A DNA stretch of 64,000 bases, from NCBI GenBank assembly GCA_002633005.1, contig NMRA01000546.1:116106-180105 (forward strand), read 5' to 3'. Each line of letters opens with the position of its first letter. The stretch's first letter is position 1. Both the position numbers and the translations under genes were made by a program. This document shows, piece after piece, positions 1 through 11,422 of the stretch. The notes below the pieces were generated by a model that searched no databases, was not told where the DNA came from, and saw only the letters and a list, made by a program, of their open reading frames with translations. The DNA is from Phoronis australis. Lineage: Eukaryota > Phoronida > Phoronidae.

Positions 1-1230
1 GGGGGTTTAAGCCCCCTGAACCCCCACCGTAGATCCGCCTCTGGAAAGGGGTAACATGAAAGTCACGCAAACAGGTGTAACGTGCGGCGTGACCCTGTTT
101 CTGCTGTTCATTCAAAACCGGCTTCTCAAATGCAGTCAGAAGAGACTCCAATACTTTCAATCGCAGCACATCGTGCTCCACGTACCAAATTGGCGTGTTT
201 TCGAAAATTTCGTGAAGGATTATTTTACGTTCATGACTGCGAGGTCTCAGCACAAGCAACAAAAGGCCGATAACAGTTGTACTGCATGGAGGTCGGAAAA
301 CAACACCTTAGCCTAGGGGTGCTATTTGCAGCTTTTTGAATCAAAAGGTGATTCCTGCGGTGACGTCTAGGCAAAAGCAAGCCAATACGGCGAACAGTTC
401 TTACATTTGACAATTTGCGGCAATACTGGGAACACAGTGATGCTCTTAAAGGAGAATGTCATCCAAAATGAACCTGTTTTGTATCAATTTAGATGGAGTA
501 GTTCCACTCGATAACAGCAAGTACAGCTATTTTACCTGACATCTGACGGCAGACGGAGATGTTGAAATTAATCAATGACCTCAGATGTTCGAATGCAGTC
601 TGTTCAGCAGTACGTTCACAACACACTTACTGGTGTCAGCTTATCGGATGAATTCATCGTTTAACACCATTAAATAATCAAAATTCGATGTAAAACTCTT
701 TCAAATACATCGAGTTATTGAACAAACGTGTTATTTTATTTTGCTGTTACAGATTTTGGTATTTGAACGTACCGTATTCTACAAAAGTTCGGTAGTCAAA
801 TTTACCAAGGTCGGTCGCGAGAGTTTGGGGCAAGTTCGGTGATAAATTGAATTATTTGTCCGTGAAATACAGACAGGAGAACATAGCAGTGTGTTATAAT
901 TTTAGATTTTTTTCAGTTCTGAACACACAAAACGCTTGCTACCCCGACCAGTGGCTTGGAAGCCGATCATGCCCATCGCGGCCGGACTGAACACATCACG
1001 AACTTAAACCAGCCAAAGTTCGAAACCAAACTTCCAGTCACGATAAGGCTAAACCATTGAGCCAAACAGAAAATGTACACTGTTTTGGTGAATTAGTCGG
1101 GAAACTGTGTTCTTTTTGAATCACTGGGTTAATAATTTTTACGCTCTATATGAAAACAGACTACTTGTTTAGGATTACATGTACCAGGCTATCCCGAAAA
1201 CATTATTTTCGAAATTTTACCCCTTGGAGT
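1..1230. other. No gene seen; transposon-end-like sequence at extreme left
   Basis: The first ~45 bases are a C/G-run sequence (GGGGG, CCCCC, then GTAGATCCGCCTCTGG) of the kind found at the ends of many invertebrate MITEs, but no partner end is visible. The rest has only short chance frames and no exon with convincing splice sites. Confidence 0.4.
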
Positions 1231-2050
1231 GTACGCGAAACGCCAAGTATTGTGTTCTTACGCCAAAGGGCTCGGAAGACTCTTGCCTTGGTGCGAAGCT
1301 GTTTACTAAATTAAATATACACATTTGCTCCGTTGTAGTTAAAAACTGACCGAATAAAATCTTCCTAGAGTAATCTGAATTATTTACCAGCGTTGCAAAA
1401 ATTGGTTTGCTACAATTATTTTGCTGCTAAAATTATGATGTATTCTTTTGTGTCGACTTTCGACGCAATGAAATATTGCGTCACCTATTAGCCAGTTTCT
1501 TTTTCCCAGATTCTTCAATCAAACTTTCTCACTCGAGGTTGCGTAAACGTCAGAGCAATTGATCAGAATTGGTTTCACTCCATTTTATGTTTTTGGAATT
1601 TTGATATCAGTGAACCGAATTTTAGAACAAATTTTGCTGAGATGTTGTCATCATCTAATGGGAGATGTCGAAAACATTTTGGAAGTGGCGCATGTCAAGA
1701 ACGAACCCTTTTCAAAACGACGACATACGTTTTTCGTTACGAAAGATAGAGAATTACGCAAGAAGATGACGTCGGGTGTTTTTCGCTTAATCGGCCGTAA
1801 CGGGCAACTTGAATGCCAATTGCCTTCCAGATTGTGCATGCACACCCGCCGGTCTTGAGCTTATGTTGATACAAGCTTCACGACGAGGTGACAAGCGTAA
1901 CTATCAGGGCTGTGTGAAGTTTCGAGGTCTGTTTGATCTTAATACGCAGTGGCACTTTGCTGTATTTTGAAAATAGTCTTCATACAGCTAGCTGGCTAGA
2001 TAGGAAGGCTCTAGCTTCGAAACGATTTTTTACTGCTAAAGTGACAACAA
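1231..2050 (+). repeat. Diverged interspersed repeat, copy 1 (second copy at 22.94-23.56 kb)
   Basis: Three blocks match the segment at 22.94-23.56 kb in the same order: CTTGGTGCGAAGCTGTTTAC (about 1290), TTTTCAAAACGACGACA (about 1713) and the stretch from CATGCACACCCG to AGCTAGCTGGCTA (about 1838-2002). About 400 bases lie between the first and second blocks here, against about 50 in the other copy. In both copies the second block encodes an FSKRR-x-TFFVTK string, suggesting an old protein-coding repeat. The THAP-type Cys pair of the other copy is not recognisable here. Boundaries are approximate. Confidence 0.55.
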
Positions 2051-2740
2051 ATTCAGAATAATGATGGATTACACTATAAACCGTTCACAGTCTTCCGTTT
2101 TCATGCGCCCATGATTTAATATCGGCGCTATGTTCAAACCATAGTTTATATTGTTCCTAAAATAAACTTGGGTTCTATTTCTGTACCAACATATTAAGAA
2201 ATTATACAGAAATAAACAATAATTATCTGTGGTAAAGCGCAATTTACAGCGTGATGAAGTGATGATCAAGAGCAATAACGGATGAGCGCAAATACGTGCT
2301 GCCTGTTGAGCATTCCCGGCATGTAAATACTTGAGGTCGTAAAACATCCAGTGTTGTATTCTGATTTTTATGCAATTTTTCTGTAAATTTGAAATTTTGT
2401 GATTGTTTTGATGCATAATGTACTGAACAAATCTCATATCTAAAGTTAGAAATTATGCTTCTGCGATATCACTTAACGTTTGATTTTACCACGCCGTCAT
2501 TAATTCAACATAAAGTTTTAGGGTGGTGTAATGTCACACACTTCGTATTTGTAGGTTGATTCCATTTTACCTCCTTTCAATAGTTGAACAAAAGTTGATA
2601 AACCGATGTCAAGACCGGAGTTGCCAATGGTGAACGAACAGCGAACAGTTAAATGTTTGTTTGTCCAAAGTTCACCCGCTAAGTCATAAAATGGTGATTG
2701 CCGACCAAGGACACGCTTAATCCGAATTGGTCGTCTAAGG
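2051..2740. other. No gene seen
   Basis: AT-rich sequence with chance frames only: minus frames at 2069-2437 (122 codons) and 2518-2751 (77 codons) have no recognisable domain and no exon signals. Confidence 0.5.
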
Positions 2741-2883
2741 TAGGCGACCACTTAGCCGACCCAAGTGCCGACCACAGAGGCGACTCGGCAGACGGCTCCT
2801 AGCCGACCGTTGTTGGTCGGCTGCTGGTCGGCTAGACGACCGGTCGATGGCCGGTCGTCGACCAATTTCCGACCGGTCGGACA
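2741..2883. repeat. CGACC/GGTCG-rich hairpin cluster
   Basis: The pentamers CGACC and GGTCG recur densely here in an otherwise AT-rich area. Two exact stems are visible: AGCCGACC at 2801-2808 with GGTCGGCT at 2815-2822, and GACGACCGG at 2835-2843 with CCGGTCGTC at 2851-2859. A further GACCGGTCGG follows at 2871-2880. GC content rises sharply within the block. It could be a decayed satellite, a foldback transposon end or a structured transcript; nothing decides between these. Confidence 0.7.
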
Positions 2884-5184
2884 AAAATTCGTGATGTGTG
2901 CTGTATTTATCTACCGAAACAGAACTAAAAAAATGCTAATGCTAAAATGATCATTTTCATTGACTACGTTATACCAATAAGCAACTTTACCCGACAGTTA
3001 TTTTGTCGACGCAATGAATACTTGGATGCTGGGTCTGACAAGTGAAGCGTAGGGAGAGTTTGTTCAAGCCAGATTGTGTATGCTATAATTATCCCCAGAT
3101 TTAGGACTCACCACCACTCGTCAATCAGTAAAACTATACAATTTCTGAAAGAACGATCAGGGTTTATAAAAATGCACATCATACGTACGAGTCATTGTTA
3201 TTATAGCCTGGCCAATATTGTTACATGTGAGTCAACTTTTCATTTTTAATGAAGCTACATTCATAGTACAAATAACCTCGATTTTAGTGAAACATTTCAA
3301 TAAGAACTTGCGGATATCTTTCAAGAACGTTGTTGGGAATTTCTACTGCTCATCAAGCTTAGTTTCTACTTCGAATTAGATTTTAAAAAGTAATTAAACC
3401 GTTTTTGTTAAAGAACAGTGGACGTGATAGTCTATTGCACAGTTCAATAAAATTAGGACGGCGTATTTGAGATTGGCTGAAATGTATCAATCAAATTCAC
3501 CTAGCTGTTTTCGATAACACGTGCTCCTTCTTTTAGATGAAGGCGATATGCACAAAATAATGATAAAAACAAATTGCGACTTTTCTGCAAGTCGTGAATC
3601 ACCGGAATAGATGCCGATGACTTGTGCGGTATAACAAAATTTGTTTTTACTGTGCGATGTCTAAATATTCAAACTTAACAATAAAAACTGACCTCATGAT
3701 GACGACACTATGTAAGCTTTGTCTGGACACAAACTCCCTGAAACAGTCTCTTGAGTTGAAGTTCCTCTCCGTGTAAATGAATGTGGATATGGAATCCGTC
3801 GCCAATGACGGGACCGTTTAAGAAGTTGTTTGCATATCCTAACGACTAGGAGTACGTACAGTTGCGACACCCAATGTGTCAATCATGATATTTTCACGGA
3901 ATTCCGCCATCGATTGCTTGGTGCGCGCTTAGTGATTTGCCGACGATAAAATGTAAGGTGCATGAGTTTCTAGTTTGCACTATTGTGTGGTTTGTCCGTG
4001 TGATATAAAAATACGTACTCGGTGACACATTTTAGGTGTTGTGAGAAATGCATATATTTCACAGCAAACATAAAATCACAAATAGTCATGGCGACACTAT
4101 TTATGTGCATTCGTTCTCAACGGTCGTAGGCACGCAGACGCACAATTCTATCATGATCAAAATTACGCTGGCCTTCGATTTTTGTGTCATCTTTCCATGT
4201 TATGAACACCTCGTTGACGGAATATTATTGCGACTCTCTGAAAGAAAGGACTTTGGGTTCAAACGGAAGTGCTCTAAGTACGGTGGGAGATTCGATTTCA
4301 GTGACCGCTTTGTTACTATTCAACTTTGATAGTAGTAAACACATTTTCAGATGGGTCTATGAACTCGTGTTATTCTGGCAAATGTAGGCAAGATGTCACT
4401 TTTCACGTGAACTAGAAACGAAGGTAAGCGATTCATCCACACAGGTATACAATATTGGAAAAAAATAAAATTCATAAACGAAGTCCTACATATTCTTAAA
4501 TTGGCACTTCACCAGCCTTTGGCCATCAAAATATGGAACTAATATTTCAGACATCATTTTGTTATAAAACTGTTCTCATAGGTTTCCCTTGTAAGGTATG
4601 ATTTCTCAATTATCGAAAAACGGATACTCTTAAGTACAACTGTACCAGGAAGAACAAAAAATTGGCGTATTCCACGTAATTTCAATGTTTTCAGAAGTGA
4701 TATTAAGAGGGAAGTTCAAGTTGTTATCAAAACAAGTATAATGTTTTATAGCTTAAGTTTTCTGCTACAAATAACACCATTCCCATCCCGGAATACTTTA
4801 TATTTGTGGCACAAAAGTGTTTAAAATGTGACAAATGTACCCTACAAAGACACCGTTTCCTTGGCATTTCCCATAGGTTCACTTTCACTTGTCTACCGCT
4901 AGATGTCCTCTGTTTGCCAGGTCTTCATTATCCCCTCTTGCTACCAAAGTGAACGCGATGATGGCTGAGCTTTGTTCCTTGCAGCTGCTCTGAATTGCCG
5001 TAAAAAGAAAAGTGACAATTGGCCACCAAATAACTCAGATGGCATAAGTCGTTTTATACTGTCACTTTACTTTTTATATTTTGGAAAACATGACGCTAAA
5101 ATGAACAGGGAAATTGACGGGTATTCCGAAATGGCCTCTACACATAACACTTTAATCGGTGGGAGGTATTAAAATCACCTGAGA
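2884..5184. other. No gene seen
   Basis: AT-rich intergenic or intronic sequence. The longest plus frame (4048-4329, 93 codons) shows no domain, and none of the frames here has matched splice sites. Confidence 0.5.
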
Positions 5185-5319
5185 AACCTAAAACCACGTA
5201 CTGAACATACATGTAGCAATGCAAAAGTCAACCTAAAACCACGTACTGAACATACATGTAGCAATGCAAAAGTCAACCTAAAACCACGTACTGAACATAC
5301 ATGTAGCAATGCAAAAGTC
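5185..5319 (+). repeat. Three identical 45-bp tandem units
   Basis: The unit begins AACCTAAAACCACGTACTGA and ends GCAATGCAAAAGTC. Units occupy 5185-5229, 5230-5274 and 5275-5319 and look identical by eye. Each contains ACATACATGTAG, the TACATGTA-type word common in this genome. Identity between units means a recent expansion or an assembly duplication. Confidence 0.95.
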
Positions 5320-6559
5320 CTTTTCTTGACTGTGGTGGATCTACTGTAAATCTAGATGACGAGAAAACCATCCGACAGGTGGTGTTGCGGCATCATGTAA
5401 CCTAGGCTGGGTCGTCGAAACCTGATTCGCAAAAGGATGACGGTTGAACTGGTGGCGACTGAGGGAGTTGTTTCCTTATAAGTAAACCTTTCTTTGCTAA
5501 TAGTTTATTGGAATGAAGAGTTTTTTGTCACCCTGACTGTCCACAGACTTCGTGCCTCATGAACGAAACCACCGGACTGTCAGATTTGACTGAGCGAGGA
5601 GAAACGGAGGGGGGGGGGGTGAGGTCGGCGATCAGGGGCAGATTGGCTTTTAGGATTAGTGTCGGGAGGGAGATTAGGGGCACTGGACGTGAGGCGGATA
5701 AATGATGGTGACCGGGATCGATCAGAATCATCTGATCTGCCAACGTCAATGAAATGATCTAAAAACCTAGCGTTACAAAGCTACTGACAGACCAAGTCAT
5801 TTCAAAGATGAGTTAAATATGGATCATTCTTTAGAAAGGAAGGTTACTTTTTCATCACGTAGTAGATACTAGACTCCCCACATTTATGCAGGAGGGTGAG
5901 GATGCGAAGTTGTACCTATGTAAATGGTTCCCTACTTACTTCACTCAGATTAGGTAACACATTACAAAGACCTTTTTTAAAATCAATATAATTCATAAAA
6001 TATATAATTTGGGAATGTTGCACCCCTACAAAAGCGTCGTGTCAAGTGGAACCGTTGTGGTGAGAAAATTAAATAGGATTAACAAATTTCTTGTTTCAAA
6101 CGGGTATTGATTTAGATTTCTTTTGCCTTCACTCTGAAACTATATTTGTACTCACGTGACTTCCGGCCTAATAGTTTACTGCACATGGAACAAACAAAAA
6201 TACATGCAAATTGAAATGGTTACTCACTAAAAGCAAGACTTCACCAATACACTCGAAAAAAGGTAATGTGCGACTGTTTAAACTAAAACTGGTTCTGTAT
6301 GTTTAGAACACGTCCACTTTCAACCTTGGCTGTCTTGAAATTGATGCTGAAACGAAGCATTGTGTCCACAGCAACAATGCACAATATTCATGCATTGCCA
6401 CCAAAGTCTGAAAGTAGTGAATAGCGTTTTGAATTCCTGACTCGAGTACACGAGCCTCAGTCCTTCAGCTAATCATATAGAATGTATGCTTATGCACACA
6501 AAATCAATTAAAACTCCAGGTAAAAAACGTTTCGTCAAAGAATAGCAAGGTATTGTTTG
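5320..6559. other. No gene seen; G homopolymer near 5609-5619
   Basis: Non-coding by eye. A run of about 11 G lies inside a purine-rich patch (about 5595-5700); a minus frame across it (5528-5749) is low-complexity and not credible as a gene. Confidence 0.5.
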
Positions 6560-6770
6560 TGTTGCGAGATCAATGCGACGGGCGTAAGAGTGTCCCATGG
6601 TTATCACCTATGGGGCACCACCATTGTGTTTCTATTTGGTGCGTTTTTGTTGATACCTTGGACGCACATCGTCCGGTTACTGATCAATGCTAATCACTAT
6701 CATCATTATAAGAAAGAATAAGAAAATGAACAGTGGTCACACCTATCTAACGGTCTCTATGCCACAAGCT
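6560..6770 (+). repeat. Dispersed repeat family R2, copy 1
   Basis: The segment with ACCTATGGGGCACCACCATT, followed by a short T-rich spacer and then CAATGCTAATCACTATCATC and AATGAACAGTGGTC, matches segments at about 30430-30750 and 38280-38480 in the same internal order. No coding frame is shared. It is probably part of an unclassified transposon. Confidence 0.65.
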
Positions 6771-9700
6771 GTCTGCATAGCTTAAAGTGGGTGTCCTAGT
6801 GTAGAACCCACTGAATTACTGTACATCAAGACTTATCACCATGAACACAGGATACGAAGGGTCTCATGTAGAAAGTTTGGCAACAGAGACATCTATCAAA
6901 GCACGCAACGCACTAGAGATCATTTGGTAACTAATATGGCACATTCTCCTCGAGATGAACGAACATTTTTGTCAATCGGTTATTGCACCGTGTTAGAATT
7001 TTCAAAAGGCCTCCTTTCACGTGACCGGAGGCCGATTTAAAATAATCACAAGGCACATCAACCTCGGCGATACGCCCATTCTGCCAATTATGAATGCCCT
7101 TACTAAAAACGTACATGTAGAACTGCCATATTATACGACAAACGTCTTCCCAAGGTGTCATAATGAAGTTCTATCTTAACCTTTATGCAACTCTTATACT
7201 AACAGGGTTTGCATGCAAATGGGGGAGAAAGGGTCAAAGGTCATTCCAGAGTGTTCAGCAAATTCCTGGTCACATAAAAAATGCTGGAAACGCCTTACCC
7301 CGACGCCAAACATAAGCTGCGTCTATGTCCCCGTTTAGGGCCTACTCTCCCTCGTTTATTTGTAATAGCAAGCAGTTTAAAATGAGAGACATGGCTTAAT
7401 TGTACGAGTGCCGGTCTATCTCTAGAAATATATTTCTGGACAGTGGCGGTTGACTATGATATTTACCTATGCCATAGAAATAATAATGAATCTTTTGCGT
7501 GTAAAATAATCCAATTGTAAACCAATACGTAGTATTGTTGATCGCGCACATTTAACTAAAACAATTGTCCTACTCTTGGAAGTCGATCTCACTTAGTGAT
7601 GTTTTATGGCTTTCCCGACACAACTTACAAATGTCCCCCTTTTGACTCATTACAAAACTGATATTTTATCAGATATACTGTTGTAATTTCCCTCTTGAGA
7701 GAGCTTTATTTTTAGCACGGGGTTTAAAATAAAACAACAGGAGGTTTCATTGTTTTAAGGCAACCGTAACTTCTCCTTCGAATTTAAAGCCACAGTCTTA
7801 CTCTTTCTCATGTCATACATGTGTTTTTGGCTCAGACCCAAATGTCCCGCTTTTCAACTCGGGAGTCCCGTTGTTTTTGAATGTCGAAAGTTGACAACTA
7901 TGCCGCAGATATTCAAAATAACAAAATCTGTAACAATTTCAGAGTCCACTTTCTATAGTAACATAACAATCGTAAATTGCCTTCCAACGTATCTTGTTAC
8001 GGCATCACACACTGTCGCGGCACGTATCAGGACCTCTAATGTTAGGGTTAGAGGAAATGAGTTTATTTTATAATCTAGTACACAAAGTCCAGTGCTGCCA
8101 CCTACATGTATGTAGTGATCTATGCACAGAACAATATTGCCATGAATGTATAATTTATTTCTACAAAATAACAAAATTTTAACTCCACTTGTGAAGAGCA
8201 AAGCGCCACCTTTCGCCTTTACACTTCCTAACTCTCTGTGACAACAATTGACAGTGAACCTACAGTATAACAGTCTCAAAGAGTTACTGTTTGTCACAAG
8301 AGGATAATCCTGCTTCCATGTACTCACAACATCAATTAGTGTTCTTTAACTCCATGAAGTGCACGACTGCAGGTGACATTGGTACAATAATACCTCATGT
8401 AGTATGCTACTGTAGGGTTAACAATGTGATAATTTTATAAACTAATCTCCAAAGTAGGCAGATAACATTACCCCCAGCTACTTTCGAAAGCCATGCTTGT
8501 ATTTTGTTCCAGAATGCAACAAATTCGAAAAACACGTGATCAAGGATTTCCAAGAAATCACGAACTGGACACTTGTCATTTTGTATTTTTCTCATTTAAA
8601 TTGAATGTATCTTCATCAACTTTCCTATGAATCAAGACATGTCAAAACGTGCCTCGCCAGTCTTTCGTACTAAATTCACGTAGTCAAAATAAATTCATAC
8701 ATGACATGAAGATTAAACTATTGCAACAAATGCTTAAATAAATCGTTGATCTCTTACTTAGAAGAAGTTATAATTTGGTTAAAATTATAACACAGATTTT
8801 ACTGGCCATACTTGTCTATATAAAATGTGTCTACTGTCTGAAGCTTTTTATTTTTTTTTAGATAAAACATACTCAAACATGTACATGTTAATAAACTCAC
8901 GACAAACACAGAGCACGCTGACCTACCAGTCAAAATATTACTACAAAAATCAAAGATAAATACTTTTGTCCGAACGCATTCAATACCCGAAAAAAGAAAA
9001 TTTCCAGTTAAATTGTGCATTAAACAGTATCTAAGAACATTTACTCAAAGTATTTTCAATACTTGTGCACAGCTGTAAGCGAGTTATGAATGTCTACGTT
9101 TAACGATGTGAGCGATAAGTTTGCTGTAAAGAGTCCTGTAGTTATAAAAACAAGTGACGCAGAGATGTTGGTAACAAGAAGCCAGGATACCGATGGTTAG
9201 TCCAATACAACAGGTGTTGGAAATGGGAACACGTAATTTACATGTACAATAGTTGGCGATGGAAAAAGGGTTCAGCAACGAAATGTTTCCTTGTGCCACT
9301 GTATAATGAGTACAACAAAGAAGATCAAAAGAATTTAACACTGCAGTTTTAGATACTGGCATTCGTCATGTAAACTATTTTACTTGCAACAGTACGTGAT
9401 CAACGGTACTGTTGGGAGTTCGTATTTTATTGCCGTTGACCCGAGTCGATGTGTATTGGAAGTTACTATGCTTACTGCGTGGGATGAATTGGTTAAAATT
9501 CAAGTGCTATTTTTAAATTTTAGATCTGTTGGTGATGGACGAGACCTTGAAACTAAGAAAATGTTTTTATATAGTTGAGAAAACTCGTTAAATCTGCATA
9601 TTCAATAAGAATAAGACTTTTTAGCCTCACCATGGCAACCGAATCATGCTCTTCTTCTGATTTTTTAGTATAAGTCCGCAACAAAAATTACACTCAGACT

Positions 9701-11318
9701 CAGAGTAGAAATCTGTGGCTTTATGGCCAAATATCTCATTGATATGGACGCCCACTTTGTCACTTGATCCCAGGGCTACAAGAAGTTTAGGAATTTGACG
9801 ATTCAAGTTATTTGTTTTAAATACAGATGTGATGTCATCTTACATTAGGAAGCCATTACTATGTCAAGTTATACATCAGTTAAAAGAGGACATTTCTTAA
9901 CTTGATTCCATTAATTCACCATTCGCTTTTCAAAGTAAAGGTGTAAACTTAAAGGTACATGAAGATCTAATCTGTGCATGTCATGCATTCTTTAGTTCAG
10001 CTGTCACCAATAGGTGGAGCTGGAAGTTGTGTGTATAGCCGGTTTGAGTCTCGTGTCGGGTGCGGTTTTTCAGGCAGCAGATAGGGGAGGTGGTTTGAAC
10101 TTGCGGACTGATTTACCTGCAACTCTTGATGGAGCTTTCGCCCGCCAGCTTTGGTCACAGTTATGGAGGTTTTTGAACTCAAAGGACTGCTCTGTATGTG
10201 ATTAGCAATAAAGCCCTTGCCCTTCCCGCCAGTTCACGTCAGCGATGTTGGGTTATCGTCAGGACTCTGAACTCAATCAATTCCTCTCCCACCGGCTTGT
10301 TTTCTTATTTATATTACACTTTGTTATTTTGTTACTTGTTTGAAAACTCGTTGTTTTAACTGCACTATGATACATAACACACATGTACATGTATGGCATA
10401 GCAAGTCTAGCGACTTGTTTTAATTTTGCAGTATTATCTGGCTTTGTTGTCGCTTCATGTTCGGTTAAAAAAAGCGGACGCAGTGGTCGGAAGTTGTAAT
10501 TATTCGATGCACTGTAAAACCACAAACCTTCCAAGCTCAAATAGCCAATTATTTTTAAATGTATTTACGTGAAATACACCTGCAACAATTTATTAAGATT
10601 TGAATTAGTTAATGAGTATAATCGGGACTTACTCTGGTCGAAATTTTTACAGTCCAGGACGACCCGGTTAAATTTAAATTCAAGAAGTGACCTGGTGGAT
10701 CGATTTGGTGAAAAAAAACAACCGCCGGATGGAGTACATTAACCCCAATCATAAATTCCTTTGAACTGTACAAGTAACAGGCTTGCTTGAATACTTACCC
10801 AGTTATCCCAATCCCATGAATTGTTCTTATTCTCACGACCTACATGTACAGCTGTAGTGTGTTTTGTTGGGAACTACCTGTAAGTTGATTTTTATATTAA
10901 ATATGCTAAAATTGGTTGTGTCTGGCTTTCATACTCTACCTCATTTTTTATTTTTAAATGTCAGGATTAGCTTGCCATTGCTACAATACCGATTCACTGA
11001 TTGGAAATTGGACAGGATGTAACAAAATTCGATGGCATTGTAACTTTATATTTAATAGACGCGTTTTGTTTTTCTCATCCTATCCTAACGAAACATGTAT
11101 TCAAAATAAAAACAGAAAATAATGTGTTTGGGTTATTGTCAGTCTCAGGAGGAAAAACGAGTAATTATTCATGCACAAAATTTACTTATTGTAATTTATC
11201 AAGAAACTGGTTTTAATAATGCAATATCATATTTATAAAACCAGTAACTGGAGAAAGTTGTTGGAAGAGAGTTGCCCTTAAATGGCCGTGTGGCTTAAAT
11301 GCAAGACTGGTTTGTAAA
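6771..11318. other. No gene seen
   Basis: A long AT-rich stretch with only short chance frames; the longest is a 124-codon minus frame at 7953-8327 with no recognisable motif. Two telomere-like hexamers (GTTAGGGTTAG, about 8040) are too few to mean anything. ACATGTACATGT occurs near 10380. Confidence 0.5.
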
Positions 11319-11422
11319 ATGTCGGAGAGAGGTAAAATGGCGTGTAGGGGTAAAATGGCGGAGAGGGGTAAAATGGCGGAGAGGGTTAAAATGTCGGGGA
11401 GGGGTAAAAATGCGGAGAGGGG
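11319..11422 (+). repeat. 18-bp minisatellite, about six units
   Basis: The consensus is ATGGCGGAGAGGGGTAAA. Units start at 11319, 11337, 11355, 11373, 11391 and (partial) about 11409, with one to four substitutions each. As 18 is a multiple of three, the minus strand reads as a repeated six-residue peptide, which explains the repetitive frame at 11213-11557; that frame is not taken as a gene. Confidence 0.95.

Noticed and set aside
8039-8052. Telomere-like GTTAGGGTTAG
   Set aside because: Only two hexamers; expected by chance in a sequence of this length and composition.
7953-8327. 124-codon minus frame
   Set aside because: No domain, no splice context, Ile/Leu/Cys-rich composition typical of chance frames in AT-rich DNA.
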